This document shows, one piece after another, positions 44,743-56,294 of a DNA stretch of 64,000 bases. The notes beneath the pieces were generated by a model. It searched no databases, had not been told where the DNA came from, and worked only from the letters and a program-made list of their open reading frames with translations. The DNA comes from Clostridia bacterium (GTDB taxonomy: Bacteria; Bacillota; Clostridia; Christensenellales; UMGS416). Numbering within the stretch: position 1 is the stretch's first letter; each line of letters starts with the position of its first letter. The translations under genes and the position numbers were made by a program. The stretch spans positions 186,001 through 250,000 of the forward strand of contig JAFGUF010000027.1 of the NCBI GenBank assembly GCA_016938675.1, read 5' to 3'.

Positions 44743-45864
44743 TTAGTTTGTTATAAGAAATTCCTTAATAGCTGCTGTTGTCCTTGCGACATTCCATCCT
44801 ATAATATGGGATACTTTGTAATGCGCATCAAGCCATTCATCAAAGTTTCCGTAGCTTTCTTTATCTGAAGCACTCTGATATATTGTCTCTATTTCAGACT
44901 TTGCTAGGATGGTTCCTGAGTTCAAGTCCTCATATAATGAATAGTATGGCTTCTCAGCTGATCTTCTGGCCGGAAGCCCAAGGGTCTCGATTGTTGCGCC
45001 TGCATCCATCATTTCAACTATCAATGTGATTGCGGTGTTCTCATCAATATCAGTATCTAAATAAGCCATAGCCGCATAGACTGCCATAGGAACCGAGAAA
45101 GTAGGATATGTCTTTACTGTTTCCCAAACGCTGGATATAAACACTCTTTGGCGATAATTTCTAGCTTCATCGCTGTATAATGTGTAGCCGGTTTCAGGCT
45201 CTATTATTGAATTATGCCTGTCCCTTACATAGTTAAGAGAACTTTGCGGACTCATATTCGTGGGGTTTTTAGAAACGTCCAATGTAACCGCGTTAATATC
45301 TGGAATGAGATTCTCTGAAGGATCTATAGATACTTTTCCGATTACGTCCATTATCGCCTGGAATGAATTAAAAGATACTGATGCGTAATAATCAATTTTT
45401 ATTCCGAACTCACTTTTTAGCAGCTTGGACAATGTATAGGCGCCTCCATGGTAATAGGCGTTATTGAGTGATGTTTCGCCAACTCCGGGAACATCGAAAA
45501 CCATATCTCTCATAAATGAGATAAGTTTCATAGTTTTATCAACTCTGTTTATCTGCAGAACCATTGTGGTGTCGTTACGGCCGTTTCCGTCTCCGTCTAT
45601 GCTGTCGCTGTCATTGCCGACCAATAGTATATTAATGATATCCTGGTCAATTTCAACTTTATAATCTTTTATTATAGAAAGCGGGTCTGGCGTAGCAGTG
45701 GCAACAGCAAGAGCCTTAGTAGATTCAGGGGTAAATCCGGTATTGGGGTCTGCCGTAGCGTCGGTTGCCACAGGAATTTCCGGCTTATTTATGCATCCTG
45801 TAAAAACAAAAGAAAACAGCAATATCAAAGCTATTGCTAAGAAAATTATTTTTTTTGAGTTCAT
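44743..45864 (-). CDS. LytR-CpsA-Psr (LCP) family protein, lipoprotein type
   Basis: LCP enzymes transfer undecaprenyl-linked glycopolymers to peptidoglycan. The core shows 'NILLVGNDSD', 'NDTTMVLQINRVDKTMKLISFMRDM', 'NNAYYHGGAYTLSKLLKSEFGIKIDYY', 'YVRDRHN' and 'RQRVFISSVW', including the Arg/Asp pyrophosphate-binding residues. I start at ATG 45864, with AAAGG 7 nt upstream. The N-terminus is a lipoprotein signal ending 'FVFTGC' (C24), then a Thr/Pro-rich linker. Most LCP proteins use a transmembrane anchor. 373 residues. Confidence 0.88.
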   Translation of the reverse strand: MNSKKIIFLAIALILLFSFVFTGCINKPEIPVATDATADPNTGFTPESTKALAVATATPDPLSIIKDYKVEIDQDIINILLVGNDSDSIDGDGNGRNDTTMVLQINRVDKTMKLISFMRDMVFDVPGVGETSLNNAYYHGGAYTLSKLLKSEFGIKIDYYASVSFNSFQAIMDVIGKVSIDPSENLIPDINAVTLDVSKNPTNMSPQSSLNYVRDRHNSIIEPETGYTLYSDEARNYRQRVFISSVWETVKTYPTFSVPMAVYAAMAYLDTDIDENTAITLIVEMMDAGATIETLGLPARRSAEKPYYSLYEDLNSGTILAKSEIETIYQSASDKESYGNFDEWLDAHYKVSHIIGWNVARTTAAIKEFLITN

Positions 45865-45919
45865 TTTTGAGCCTTTCTTCATATCACATTAAATTTATAT
45901 TCTTTTTTATGCTCCTATT

Positions 45920-45943
45920 AAAAAAATAGAGCCGCTAAGCTCT
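45920..45943 (-). terminator. Terminator between trxA and the LCP gene
   Basis: Minus strand: AGAGC (45943-45939), GCTCT (45932-45928), then ATTTTTTT. Probably ends trxA transcription upstream of the LCP gene. Confidence 0.65.
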
Positions 45944-46017
45944 GCAGTTGAATTACTGACCTAATATTGGCTTTATAAGCTAATTAATTCATATAAAATC
46001 GTATTTGTCAGCAAACA

Positions 46018-46050
46018 TTATTACAAGAGCTTTTACGCTCTTGATAATAA
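46018..46050. repeat. Long inverted repeat in the trxA-LCP gap
   Basis: TTATTACAAGAGC (46018-46030), loop TTTTAC, GCTCTTGATAATAA (46037-46050), one bulge. No T tract follows on either strand, so an mRNA 3'-end stabiliser or spacer hairpin is as likely as a terminator. Confidence 0.5.
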
Positions 46051-46133
46051 CATAGTTTGGGGGTTTTTCCAATAGAAAAATTTAATAAAATGTAATACTT
46101 TCTTAAACTTTTAGCTTTATCTGCATACAGTAT

Positions 46134-46445
46134 CTAATCGAAAAGTTCCTTTAGCCTTGCTAAAGGCATTGCGCCCATAGCTTTATTCGCTATCTGGCCA
46201 TTTTTGAAAACAATAAATGTAGGTATGGAGCTGACTCCGTATTTTATCGCAAGTTCTCTGCATTCGTCTACATCCAGCTTTGCTATCTTTGCTGAGCCTT
46301 CCATTTCTTCGCTCAGCTTTTCAACAGCAGGGGCTACCATTCTGCAGGGGCCGCACCATTCTGCCCAAAAGTCAACAAAAACCGGAACATCACTTTGCAG
46401 GACTTCTTTTTCAAAATTATCGTTTGTTAAATGTATTGTCGCCAT
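46134..46445 (-). CDS. trxA: Thioredoxin
   Basis: Cytoplasmic disulfide reductase, 103 residues. The active site is 'VDFWAEWCGPCRMVAP' with C31 and C34. 'KLDVDECRELAIKYGVSSIPTFIVFKNG' supplies the cis-Pro loop. TAAGGAG lies upstream of ATG 46445. No thioredoxin reductase gene is adjacent. Confidence 0.97.
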   Translation of the reverse strand: MATIHLTNDNFEKEVLQSDVPVFVDFWAEWCGPCRMVAPAVEKLSEEMEGSAKIAKLDVDECRELAIKYGVSSIPTFIVFKNGQIANKAMGAMPLARLKELFD

Positions 46446-46500
46446 ATCAGTTCTCCTTAAAATAGTCAGATATATTATATCATCATAGTTTAGATTTTCA

Positions 46501-46536
46501 AAATAAAAAGTGCGGAATTTAGGATTTCCGCACTTT
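46501..46536 (-). terminator. Terminator of the GltS-type gene
   Basis: AAAGTGCGGAA (46507-46517) / TTCCGCACTTT (46526-46536), perfect 11-bp stem, followed on the minus strand by TTTTATTT. Confidence 0.9.
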
Positions 46537-46578
46537 AAATATTAAATCACTATTTTATCTGTTTATTTTAAGAAATAT

Positions 46579-47973
46579 CTAGTCTTTGTTCTTATAACGC
46601 CTGTTTATAAATGCTATGCAAACAATCATGATAGCCGAATATGCCGCCAAGAGAACGAATGTCAGTCCGTACAACCAAGGTTTTCCCTGAATGTATCCCT
46701 GCACCGGCACATTCAGAATCATCATTATAGGTACTGCAAATGCAGCCGCGAATCCACTGCCTAATACTGCGTTGTCTGCCGCAGAAGTCTTTGCTTCTGG
46801 GTCAACTTCGCGCAGAAGAGCAATTCCTGTAGTTATGGTTCCTGTCCACATGCCATAAAGGCAGGCAATGTTTTCGATTACCTCACTATCGTATATCCTC
46901 TTTGCAATGAATACTGTATATACCATTGTGAATACGCCGCCGACGGTTGTTATTATAAGTATTGGCACTAGGTAATTATAAAGCACTGTAATTGAAATAG
47001 CCGCTATACCCGCAGTAATCATCAGGTCAAAAGCGCCGGCTGAGATTTTTTGCAGCAGGTAATTATCTGCATAATTAACGGATATAATCTTCTTGTTTTT
47101 AAGCCCTCTTAGTATTTTCTTTGCAAGGAGAGCAAGGATTGTTCCGAATAGGAAATTAAATCCCCAGAACAAATCTGTAAGTGTCTTGCCGAATGAGCCG
47201 AGAGGAGACACCAAGAAATCAAGAAGAACGAGCAGCCCGTAGGTGGCCGCATAGATAACGCCAACAAGAGCGATTTGGACTGTGAAATCATCAACGTAAA
47301 TAGACTTTGGTATTGTGATGCTGTGGTCCACCTGTGATTCACTTTCAATGGACGCAACTTCTACTTTTCTTGCGTCAAACTGGTTTTTCTCGTGCCTGCG
47401 TTTCTTTGTTAGAATATTTATCAATGGAATACCGCCGGCAAAAGCCCAGATGAATCCGATTGTTGCCATTGTCAGACCGACATTGCCGCCGTCAGTGAAG
47501 CCATACTGTTCCCATGTCATTCCAATATTGTTTGCCTGACCGGGGCCCTGTGCGAAGGAAAGAGGCAGCAGCATTCCAGTCAATGGAAACAAATCAGGGA
47601 AGATAGTGTTGACCAAAAGCAAAGACAGGGCAAAGCCAACAATTGCCTGAACGGCATAGGTATTTATTATTGCAAAGCCGGTGTTGAAAATAGACTTGCT
47701 CTGCTTCTTTTCTCTTTCTTTCAAAGCCATGGAGATAAAGCCTATACCCATAAGGTGATAGATCAACTGACCTAAAAATTGCCTGTCGAAAATTATATTA
47801 TCAAAAACGAATTCGCCGACAATATTGACGGCCAGGCCCATAAAGCCTGCTATAAGTGCTGTTGGAATAAGATGCTTCTGCAGAAACTTGACATTTAATT
47901 TAATTACTATTCCTAGGCCAAGCATTGCACCAAGAAGAAGAATCTGAACAACAATATTCCATCCTTGTTCCAT
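46579..47973 (-). CDS. Sodium:glutamate symporter (GltS/ESS family)
   Basis: A 464-residue membrane transporter. The ESS signature 'LSFAQGPGQANNIG' with 'GFTDGGNVGLTMATIGFIWA' in the first half, and 'ENIACLYGMWTGTITTGIALLREVDPEAKT' in the second, fit sodium-coupled glutamate symporters. About ten to twelve hydrophobic helices with a charged cytoplasmic loop (~190-225). GGAGG at 8 nt supports ATG 47973; the TTG at 47988 falls on that ribosome site. Substrate within the family (glutamate or another carboxylate) is not certain. Confidence 0.85.
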   Translation of the reverse strand: MEQGWNIVVQILLLGAMLGLGIVIKLNVKFLQKHLIPTALIAGFMGLAVNIVGEFVFDNIIFDRQFLGQLIYHLMGIGFISMALKEREKKQSKSIFNTGFAIINTYAVQAIVGFALSLLLVNTIFPDLFPLTGMLLPLSFAQGPGQANNIGMTWEQYGFTDGGNVGLTMATIGFIWAFAGGIPLINILTKKRRHEKNQFDARKVEVASIESESQVDHSITIPKSIYVDDFTVQIALVGVIYAATYGLLVLLDFLVSPLGSFGKTLTDLFWGFNFLFGTILALLAKKILRGLKNKKIISVNYADNYLLQKISAGAFDLMITAGIAAISITVLYNYLVPILIITTVGGVFTMVYTVFIAKRIYDSEVIENIACLYGMWTGTITTGIALLREVDPEAKTSAADNAVLGSGFAAAFAVPIMMILNVPVQGYIQGKPWLYGLTFVLLAAYSAIMIVCIAFINRRYKNKD

Positions 47974-48139
47974 GAATAAATCCTCCAAAATAAAAAATTA
48001 TGAACTCATTAATATTAACATACATTTGTTTAATTTGTGTTAACACGGCATGTGCCCTATAAACTTTTAACAATTAGCTTACATTGAAATTTTGCCTAAA
48101 TAAGTCAAGAAAAATGATAATTTGAGAAGTAAACCATAA

Positions 48140-48859
48140 TTAAACCCCTGTAAGCTTTATTTCGCCTTTTACTGCAATTTTATCATTATATACAGCCATT
48201 GCGCCAAGTATGCCCGGAAGGGATGATATTGCAGAAACTGCTGCTTCAATATCGGATTCATTTTTAGCCAGATTTCCAAGCTGCGTTGCGGCTGCGTCCG
48301 CAAGAGCGCAATCGCGTGACAACACAATGGCCGCGTCTGCCTTGCCGAATGAAAGGGAAGGGCCCACTTTTCCTGCAGAGGTGCATATTCCATATGTACC
48401 CGCAGGAACTTCAATTGCAATGTTCATAGACACTGGCGATTCGCCGGCATAAACCATGACTTTTCTAGGGGATTTTGATGAAATAAATATGTCGCCGCCG
48501 TTTTCTACAATTACCTCATTGTTCTTTTCAAGCAGAGCTTCGCCTACGTATCTGCTGACTGCTCCGGCAACAGCGGCCATTGGACCAACTGAACATATCT
48601 GTGCAGCTTCTAGCATCCAGCTGACAGGAGGAGTATTGTATTCAATATCCAGAGGAATTAAGGATGAGAAAAATAGAGGGTGTAAAGATATACATTTTTT
48701 AATCAGGTTTCTTGCTTTATTCAGCGCTATTCTGGCATCAATATCAGACAACAGTGTTGAGGCAATATAAAGGTCGCTTTCATCTATTGTAACCTGATAG
48801 GATATTAATTCACCGCTTATATGGTAGCCCCGGTAAAACCTTTTCTGGTAATTATCCAT
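48140..48859 (-). CDS. UPF0280 family protein (ApbE-like)
   Basis: A 239-residue protein of the UPF0280 family, structurally related to the FAD-transferase ApbE. Conserved blocks are 'QICSVGPMAAVAGAVSRYVGEALL', 'EVIVENGGDIFI', 'TSAGKVGPSLSFGKADAAIVLS' and 'CALADAAATQLGNL'. Catalytic competence as a flavin transferase is unproven. The ribosome site (AGAGG, 6 nt before ATG) sits inside a hairpin. No flavoprotein partner is adjacent. Confidence 0.88.
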   Translation of the reverse strand: MDNYQKRFYRGYHISGELISYQVTIDESDLYIASTLLSDIDARIALNKARNLIKKCISLHPLFFSSLIPLDIEYNTPPVSWMLEAAQICSVGPMAAVAGAVSRYVGEALLEKNNEVIVENGGDIFISSKSPRKVMVYAGESPVSMNIAIEVPAGTYGICTSAGKVGPSLSFGKADAAIVLSRDCALADAAATQLGNLAKNESDIEAAVSAISSLPGILGAMAVYNDKIAVKGEIKLTGV

Positions 48860-48865
48860 AAAATA

Positions 48866-48900
48866 CCTCTAAATAACCGAAACCGCCCTTAGAGGACGGT
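48866..48900 (-). promoter_or_regulatory. Two competing hairpins over the UPF0280 ribosome site
   Basis: Minus strand: CCTCTAA (48895-48889) can pair with TTAGAGG (48872-48866), hiding the AGAGG ribosome site. Alternatively ACCGTCCT (48900-48893) pairs with AGGGCGGT (48889-48882), using the same bases and freeing the site. A switch-like layout; no known riboswitch class recognised. Confidence 0.4.
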
Positions 48901-49088
48901 ACGGCGTTTGGGTGTATTGAGGGTTGTAGTATATCAAATTAAGATTTAGCAAGAAATTATACAATATGTAGAATTATTTATAATCTCATTACTACATGTT
49001 GATTATACATTAAAGGTATCTATTTTGCAAGTGTGTAAATTTATAATTTAACATTAATACCATGAAAAACGAGCTGGGGAAATTAAAT

Positions 49089-49796
49089 TCATTGCATCAT
49101 TCTGTCTGTAAGCTCCTTTTTCACTTTGCTTTCCTTAATATATATTTTAAGTCTTTTAATATTATATACCCACATAACTATCATCAGTACAATCAGGAGC
49201 ACTAAAAATACAAAACTTCCCGAAAGCGCAAAAAAATCATAAAGCCCGTGAAAAAAAACAGGAATCCATAATGAAAGGCTGGCATATTTTTTAGAAAGTG
49301 TCGGGTTGTTGCAGAATTTAGACATTGACAAATAATAACCCATAGTTATGCCGAAAAGCATATGTGCTGGAACGGCTAAAAGTGCACGCGATAACCAGAG
49401 GTAAGGCATATCTTGTGAATACTGGATTACATACATCACGTTTTCCAATGTAGCGAATCCCAGTGAAGCAACTACGCAGTATACAATTCCGTCCAGCCTC
49501 TCGTCGAATTCCGCTGAGCGGTAGGCGACTATTTTGACGGCAAGCCTTTTTAAATACTCTTCTGTAAGGCCGATTATTAGAAACGCTTCAATTGCTAAAC
49601 CCAAATATCCCTGAAACAGGTTCATGCGGAGAAAAATCTGTTCGAGAACTATAGCGGGCGCAATGGCAGCAATGCCAACAAAGAAAAGTTTGGCAAGAAG
49701 GCCTATCGGCTCTCTATTAAATCTGTCAATCTTGTAAATGAAAATAAGAAATATAATGCCTGGCAGTATAGCCAGAAAAATAAGAACAAAATTCAT
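49089..49796 (-). CDS. prsW: PrsW-family intramembrane metalloprotease
   Basis: A 235-residue protein with about seven or eight membrane helices and the glutamic/metal motifs of the PrsW family: 'GLTEEYLKRL' (EExxK-like), 'SLGFATLENVMYV', 'AVPAHMLFGITMGYY' and 'PVFFHGLYDFF'. PrsW cleaves anti-sigma factors (RsiW) at site 1 in Bacillus, but no sigma/anti-sigma pair is visible here. AGAGG precedes the ATG. It lies 81 bp after rsmG. Confidence 0.9.
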   Translation of the reverse strand: MNFVLIFLAILPGIIFLIFIYKIDRFNREPIGLLAKLFFVGIAAIAPAIVLEQIFLRMNLFQGYLGLAIEAFLIIGLTEEYLKRLAVKIVAYRSAEFDERLDGIVYCVVASLGFATLENVMYVIQYSQDMPYLWLSRALLAVPAHMLFGITMGYYLSMSKFCNNPTLSKKYASLSLWIPVFFHGLYDFFALSGSFVFLVLLIVLMIVMWVYNIKRLKIYIKESKVKKELTDRMMQ

Positions 49797-49876
49797 AATT
49801 ACCTCTTTAATTGATTATACAGGAGATTTATTTTGATAGCAATTAAATATACAGCTTTTAGCGGATATTGTTATTA

Positions 49877-50608
49877 TTACAAAGGCCTTTTAAGGGCTAT
49901 ACCAGCCTTACGGGGGTATTTATCAGGAGTAGTATTAATTTTAACACTGCAAAGCATGGAATATTCAGAGGTGTCGCCATAGACAGAATAAAGGAAGGTA
50001 TTTATTTCGCCCATGCCCAGTGCAGAGAGCGCATTCTTCGCAGAACTTATTTCCTCTTCAGGAGAAGAACCCTTATAGAGCATAGCTGCGCCGCCAACGC
50101 TAAGGAAGGGCGATAAATACTCAAGAAGCACCGGAACGGTGGCCAGAGCACGGGCACAGGCTATATCATATTTTTCTCTGTAAGATGTATCCTTGCCATA
50201 GTCTTCGGCTCTGCCCCATAATACAGTAACATTTTTTAAATTTAGCTGCTTTACTGCTTCCTGCATAAATTCGCAGCGCTTCTTTCTTGTATCAAGCAGT
50301 GTAAAGCGGACCTCATCATGCATAACAGCCAAAGGGATGCCGGGGAATCCAGCGCCTGAACCAACATCTATTACATTATTTGCACTTTTAATAATTTGCA
50401 GCGCTTCAGGATTAAGGGAATCAAGGAAATGCCTCTTTGCTGAACTTGCTCCGTCCTCAATAGATGTCAGGTTGGTGTGTTCATTTGTTGCCATAACCAA
50501 ATTGTTAAACAGAGTAAGTTTATCAATCTTATTTTGAGGTATTGAGTATTTGTAGTATTCAAATCCTTTAATTAAAGTATCTATGAATTCTGTGCTTTGA
50601 CTGTTCAT
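49877..50608 (-). CDS. rsmG: 16S rRNA (guanine527-N7) methyltransferase
   Basis: SAM-dependent enzyme that methylates G527 of 16S rRNA; its loss gives low-level streptomycin resistance in several bacteria. 243 residues: '[20 protein letters not shown]', SAM motif '[16 protein letters not shown]', '[20 protein letters not shown]' and '[18 protein letters not shown]'. Its start overlaps the mnmG end by 4 bp (ATGA), completing an mnmE-mnmG-rsmG operon. Confidence 0.96.
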   Translation of the reverse strand: MNSQSTEFIDTLIKGFEYYKYSIPQNKIDKLTLFNNLVMATNEHTNLTSIEDGASSAKRHFLDSLNPEALQIIKSANNVIDVGSGAGFPGIPLAVMHDEVRFTLLDTRKKRCEFMQEAVKQLNLKNVTVLWGRAEDYGKDTSYREKYDIACARALATVPVLLEYLSPFLSVGGAAMLYKGSSPEEEISSAKNALSALGMGEINTFLYSVYGDTSEYSMLCSVKINTTPDKYPRKAGIALKRPL

Positions 50609-52482
50609 TTGAGCTGCCTTTCTTTTTCCAGATATATTAGCAGCACACCTATATCAGCGGGGGAGACTCCGGATATTCTTGAGGCCTGGCCGATATTTTT
50701 AGGCTTAATCTCATTTAGCTTTTGTGCGGCTTCCTTCCGCAGACCCTTGAGCGAAAGAAAATCAATGTTATCAATAAGGAAGGATTCCATTCTTTTTTGC
50801 TTATGCACCTGAAGAGCCTGACGGCCTATGTATCCCTCGTATTTTATCTGTATCTGTGCCTGAAACAGAGAGTCTTTCATATAATTGCTACTATCAAACA
50901 AGCTGTGCTCACTAAGCATATCTAGGGTGATGTTTACTCTTTTCAGAGTGTCCTTAAGGGATATTGCGTGCGCCGGCAATGTCTCATTGCAGTCTTCAAA
51001 CAAAGCAGTAAGGTCTTTTGGAGGGAGCTTCGCTTTGTCTAGCGTTTCTATAATCTCTGCTACTTCGCGCTGCTTTCTAAGCATCAGATCGTATCTTTCT
51101 TTTCCGGCAAGCCCTATTTCATATCCGGTTTTGGTAAGGCGAAGGTCTGCGTTGTCCTGCCGCAGAAGCAGCCTGTGTTCTGCGCGTGATGTCATCATAC
51201 GGTATGGCTCATTGGTGCCTTTTGTTACGAGGTCATCTATTAAGACCCCGATGTATGCATCTGAGCGGGAAAGCACCAATGGTTCTTTATTGTTTATATA
51301 CTGAGATGCGTTTATGCCCGCCATCAGCCCCTGCGCTGCGGCTTCTTCGTATCCTGAAGATCCGTTTATCTGCCCTGCTGCAAAAAGCCCCTTTATATTC
51401 TTAAACATCAGGGATGAATCAAGCTGAGTCGGATTAATACAATCGTATTCGATTGCGTAGCCGGCACGCATTATCTCCACATTTTCCATGCCCTTTATTG
51501 TGCGGAGCATAGCAATCTGCACATCTATAGGCAGCGATGTGGACATACCTTGCACATACATTTCATTTGTGCTCTGGCTTTCAGGCTCTATAAATACCTG
51601 ATGGCGCTCTTTGTCTGCAAAGCGCACAACCTTGTCCTCAATGGATGGGCAGTATCTAGGGCCTGTGCCCTCTATATCTCCGCAGTAAAGTGGAGACCGA
51701 TGCAGGTTATTCCTGATTATGTCATGTGTTTTTTCGTTAGTCCATGTCAGGTAGCAGGGTGATACCTTTCGGTTGTTTTCTATATCAAGAAAGGAAAAAT
51801 TGTATATATCGTCCTGTCCCTCCTGTATCTCCATCTGGGATAAATCAAGAGTACGCAAATCGACCCTTGCAGGGGTGCCGGTTTTGAATCTCGCTACTTC
51901 AATGCCATTTTCTATAAGGCTGTTTGTGAGTTCATTTGCTCCTGCCAGCCCGCTGGGACCCTGGCTTTTTGTATACTCTCCGATTATTATTTTTCCTTGC
52001 AGATATACACCCGTGCATAAGACAACGGCTTTGGAATAGTATGTAAAGCCTATGCTGGTTTTTACTCCTTTTATTTCGCCGTCTTCAACAATAAGAGACA
52101 CAGCCTCATCCTGCTTTAGCAAAAGGTTATCAGTTTTTTCGAGTGTTGATTTCATCTCCTCGTGATAATCCTTTTTATCGGCTTGAGCACGAAGCGAATG
52201 CACTGCAGGTCCCTTTGAAAGGTTTAGCATCTTCATCTGGATAGATGTTTTGTCTATGTTTATGCCCATTTGTCCGCCGAGGGCGTCAATCTCACGCACA
52301 AGATGGCCCTTGGATGTTCCGCCGACTGAAGGATTGCATGCCATAATGGCCACTCCGTCCAAGCTTATTGAAAGGCACAAAGTATTATTTCCAAGCCTCG
52401 CCGAGGCTAGGGCGGCTTCGCAGCCAGCATGGCCAGCTCCTACTACTATGATGTCAAATGTTTTAGTCTTTATTGTATTCAT
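50605..52482 (-). CDS. mnmG: tRNA U34 carboxymethylaminomethyl synthase, FAD subunit
   Basis: With MnmE it installs the 5-carboxymethylaminomethyl group on wobble U34. 625 residues: FAD motif '[22 protein letters not shown]' near the start, '[24 protein letters not shown]', '[12 protein letters not shown]', '[14 protein letters not shown]' and '[21 protein letters not shown]'. Full length. The mnmE stop and mnmG start share one base. Confidence 0.97.
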   Translation of the reverse strand: MNTIKTKTFDIIVVGAGHAGCEAALASARLGNNTLCLSISLDGVAIMACNPSVGGTSKGHLVREIDALGGQMGINIDKTSIQMKMLNLSKGPAVHSLRAQADKKDYHEEMKSTLEKTDNLLLKQDEAVSLIVEDGEIKGVKTSIGFTYYSKAVVLCTGVYLQGKIIIGEYTKSQGPSGLAGANELTNSLIENGIEVARFKTGTPARVDLRTLDLSQMEIQEGQDDIYNFSFLDIENNRKVSPCYLTWTNEKTHDIIRNNLHRSPLYCGDIEGTGPRYCPSIEDKVVRFADKERHQVFIEPESQSTNEMYVQGMSTSLPIDVQIAMLRTIKGMENVEIMRAGYAIEYDCINPTQLDSSLMFKNIKGLFAAGQINGSSGYEEAAAQGLMAGINASQYINNKEPLVLSRSDAYIGVLIDDLVTKGTNEPYRMMTSRAEHRLLLRQDNADLRLTKTGYEIGLAGKERYDLMLRKQREVAEIIETLDKAKLPPKDLTALFEDCNETLPAHAISLKDTLKRVNITLDMLSEHSLFDSSNYMKDSLFQAQIQIKYEGYIGRQALQVHKQKRMESFLIDNIDFLSLKGLRKEAAQKLNEIKPKNIGQASRISGVSPADIGVLLIYLEKERQLK

Positions 52483-53861
52483 TATTTACCTACACAAAAT
52501 TCACTGAAAATCGTATCTATTACATCTTCGTCTACGTTTGCTCCTGTTATCTCCCCTAGCGCTAGAAGGGCGCCTTTGAGGTCGACAACTGCCATATCCA
52601 CAGGAACTCGGCTCTGCAGGGTATCTCTTGCCATAAGCAGGGACTTCTCTGCACGATGCACGGCATCAATATGCCTCACATTTGAGAGCTCAATTTCTGA
52701 AGGAAGAAGAGAAGAATCTTCGTTAAAGAGCTCAATTATTTTGTCTTCAAGATTGCTTATGCCTTTTCCCGATGAAGCGCTTATAGTTACTATATTGTTT
52801 GTATTATCGGTATTCAACTCTTCTAGCTGCATATAATAATCTGTAATTGTCGCATCCTCTTTATTCAAGACTATTATATGCGGTTTAGATTTAATATTAT
52901 TATATAGTTCAATATCCTCATTGCTTATATTTCGAGACATATCCAGAACGAATAGAATAATTTGTGCGTTTTCCGCAGCCTGGTATGCCCTGTCTACGCC
53001 GATCTTTTCGACGAAATCTTCGCTTTTTCTTATTCCCGCCGTATCTGTTAGTATTACCTCCACACCAGATATATCGATGTGTGTTTCAAGGGTATCTCTT
53101 GTCGTTCCGGCAATAGGGGTTACTATTGCTCTGCTTTCCCCCAGTATTGCATTAAGCAGAGAGGATTTGCCAACGTTTGGCTGGCCGACTATTGCGCACC
53201 TTAATCCATTTTTGAATACTTTTCCTCTTTCCGACTGCAATAGCAATTTTTTAACGTAATTAATAACTATATCCACAGTCTCAAGAGATTCATCTATTGT
53301 TAGGTCTTCTATATCTTCTTCAGGATAGTCAACAGTCACTTCGATTCGCGCAATGCATTTAGTAAGCAGGCTGGTAAGTTCTGATATGCTGCTTTTAAGC
53401 CTGCCGGATAATTGGTTCAGAGCAACGTCCTTTGCGGATTTTGTGCTGGAGTTAATAACGTCAATCACTGCCTCCGCCTGAGACAAATCCAGCTTTCCGT
53501 TTAGAAACGCGGTTTTGGTGAATTCACCGGGCAGAGCAAGGCGAGCGCCATTTTTTACTGCGGTTTCCACTATTCTCTGGGCGATATATATGGAGCCGTG
53601 GCAGTATATTTCAACAGTGTCTTCTCCTGTATATGTTTTTGGCGCTTTCATATATACTATATTAACTTCGTCAATTATGTTTTCATTGTCTGCTATATGC
53701 CCATAAGCCATTACTCTGTCATTGAGCTCACTTCCTTTGAAAATAGAGCGCGCAATTTTAAGGCTGTCTTTTCCAGATAGCCTGACTATAGCTATCGCGC
53801 TTTTACCAGCGGCAGTAGCTAGGGCAACTATTGTGTCATCATAGTTTTGGTTGTTTATCAT
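52482..53861 (-). CDS. mnmE: tRNA modification GTPase MnmE
   Basis: Potassium-dependent GTPase partner of MnmG. 459 residues: an N-terminal folate-binding domain ('[21 protein letters not shown]'-type start), helical domain, inserted G domain with G1 'GQPNVGKSS', G2 'TTRDTLE', G3 'DTAGIR' and G4 'NKED', and the C-terminal 'FCVGK' with the conserved Cys. First gene of the mnmE-mnmG-rsmG operon. Upstream neighbours common elsewhere (rnpA, yidC, jag) are absent. Confidence 0.97.
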   Translation of the reverse strand: MINNQNYDDTIVALATAAGKSAIAIVRLSGKDSLKIARSIFKGSELNDRVMAYGHIADNENIIDEVNIVYMKAPKTYTGEDTVEIYCHGSIYIAQRIVETAVKNGARLALPGEFTKTAFLNGKLDLSQAEAVIDVINSSTKSAKDVALNQLSGRLKSSISELTSLLTKCIARIEVTVDYPEEDIEDLTIDESLETVDIVINYVKKLLLQSERGKVFKNGLRCAIVGQPNVGKSSLLNAILGESRAIVTPIAGTTRDTLETHIDISGVEVILTDTAGIRKSEDFVEKIGVDRAYQAAENAQIILFVLDMSRNISNEDIELYNNIKSKPHIIVLNKEDATITDYYMQLEELNTDNTNNIVTISASSGKGISNLEDKIIELFNEDSSLLPSEIELSNVRHIDAVHRAEKSLLMARDTLQSRVPVDMAVVDLKGALLALGEITGANVDEDVIDTIFSEFCVGK

Positions 53862-53966
53862 AATTCCTAATTATAGCTTTTTTTTATGTGTGTAGTCAAT
53901 GAGTGGAAAGAGCAAAAAAGATAGAGCGGCAGTATAATATTTGGGTATTTATATGATATTGCTGAT

Positions 53967-54518
53967 TTATTCAATAATGCGTATTTCATCGCCGTTAATT
54001 ATTATAGCTTGGTTATCAGTAATACAGATTCTTTCAGAAGCTGCTATATTAATTAATCCTGTGCTCTCTGCGGCCTTAGCATGGGTAACTATGAAGGCAT
54101 CCACTAATCTTAATCCACTGGGGAAATTATTGCCTGCAATATCGCTGCCTGCACTTACTCCCAGATAAATGCCGCCTTTTTCAAGAAAAGCCTTAAGACA
54201 TATATCAAATTTTACGGCGATTATTCGCTCAAGCAGATATTCAGGTGAACCGGGGCAGAAATATACTACATCAAATTCAAGCATATTTGCTGTACTGAAT
54301 GGATAATCTAAATCGTAGGTTGATATATTTTCTTTGGGTATTCCGGCATTTAGAAGGTCGTCCATAAAAACAGGTATATACTCTTTAGCATCAGCAGTAT
54401 TAAGCGCAGTAGGAATAAACAATGCTTTTGCTTCTTTGCATGGAATACTAAGCATTGATATAAACGCTGCTTCTATATTTTTGTTGTCAAATCCGGTAGA
54501 GGTGAGGATCGCTTTCAT
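53967..54518 (-). CDS. Peptidase E-like (S51) protein
   Basis: A 183-residue class I glutamine-amidotransferase-like fold of the S51 family (Asp-Xaa dipeptidases and cyanophycinase relatives). 'KALFIPTALNT', 'FDVVYFCPGSPEYLLERI' and the nucleophile elbow 'GIYLGVSAGSDIAG' are visible, followed by 'GLRLVDAFIVTHA'. It is shorter than typical peptidase E (~200-230 aa). Stands alone upstream of guaB, divergently. Substrate unknown. Confidence 0.8.
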   Translation of the reverse strand: MKAILTSTGFDNKNIEAAFISMLSIPCKEAKALFIPTALNTADAKEYIPVFMDDLLNAGIPKENISTYDLDYPFSTANMLEFDVVYFCPGSPEYLLERIIAVKFDICLKAFLEKGGIYLGVSAGSDIAGNNFPSGLRLVDAFIVTHAKAAESTGLINIAASERICITDNQAIIINGDEIRIIE

Positions 54519-54646
54519 ATTATATCCTGCTTTCCTTTTACTATCTGTTTATTGTATCATAAATTAATTTTTCTAACATGTTTTTTAGAAAAACATAATA
54601 AGTTATTCAGTAAGCCGGAAAGTTAAGTATCCAGCTAGTTTTTTTG

Positions 54647-54675
54647 TTGACATCAAAGAATCATTTTGATAGAAT
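54647..54675 (+). promoter_or_regulatory. Promoter of guaB
   Basis: TTGACA (54647-54652), 17 nt, TAGAAT (54670-54675), 45 bp before the start codon. No purine riboswitch is seen in the short leader. Confidence 0.7.
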
Positions 54676-54696
54676 TGTAAAAATATATACAGGTAG

Positions 54697-56187
<1,491 letters not shown>

Positions 56188-56294
56188 AAGCACACTCATT
56201 AAACTCTAAATAGAACTTATTTTAATATTTTCGCGTTTAACAGCATACAGATTTACTTATTATATATACTATATAAAGTAAGAGGTAGGCTGGA

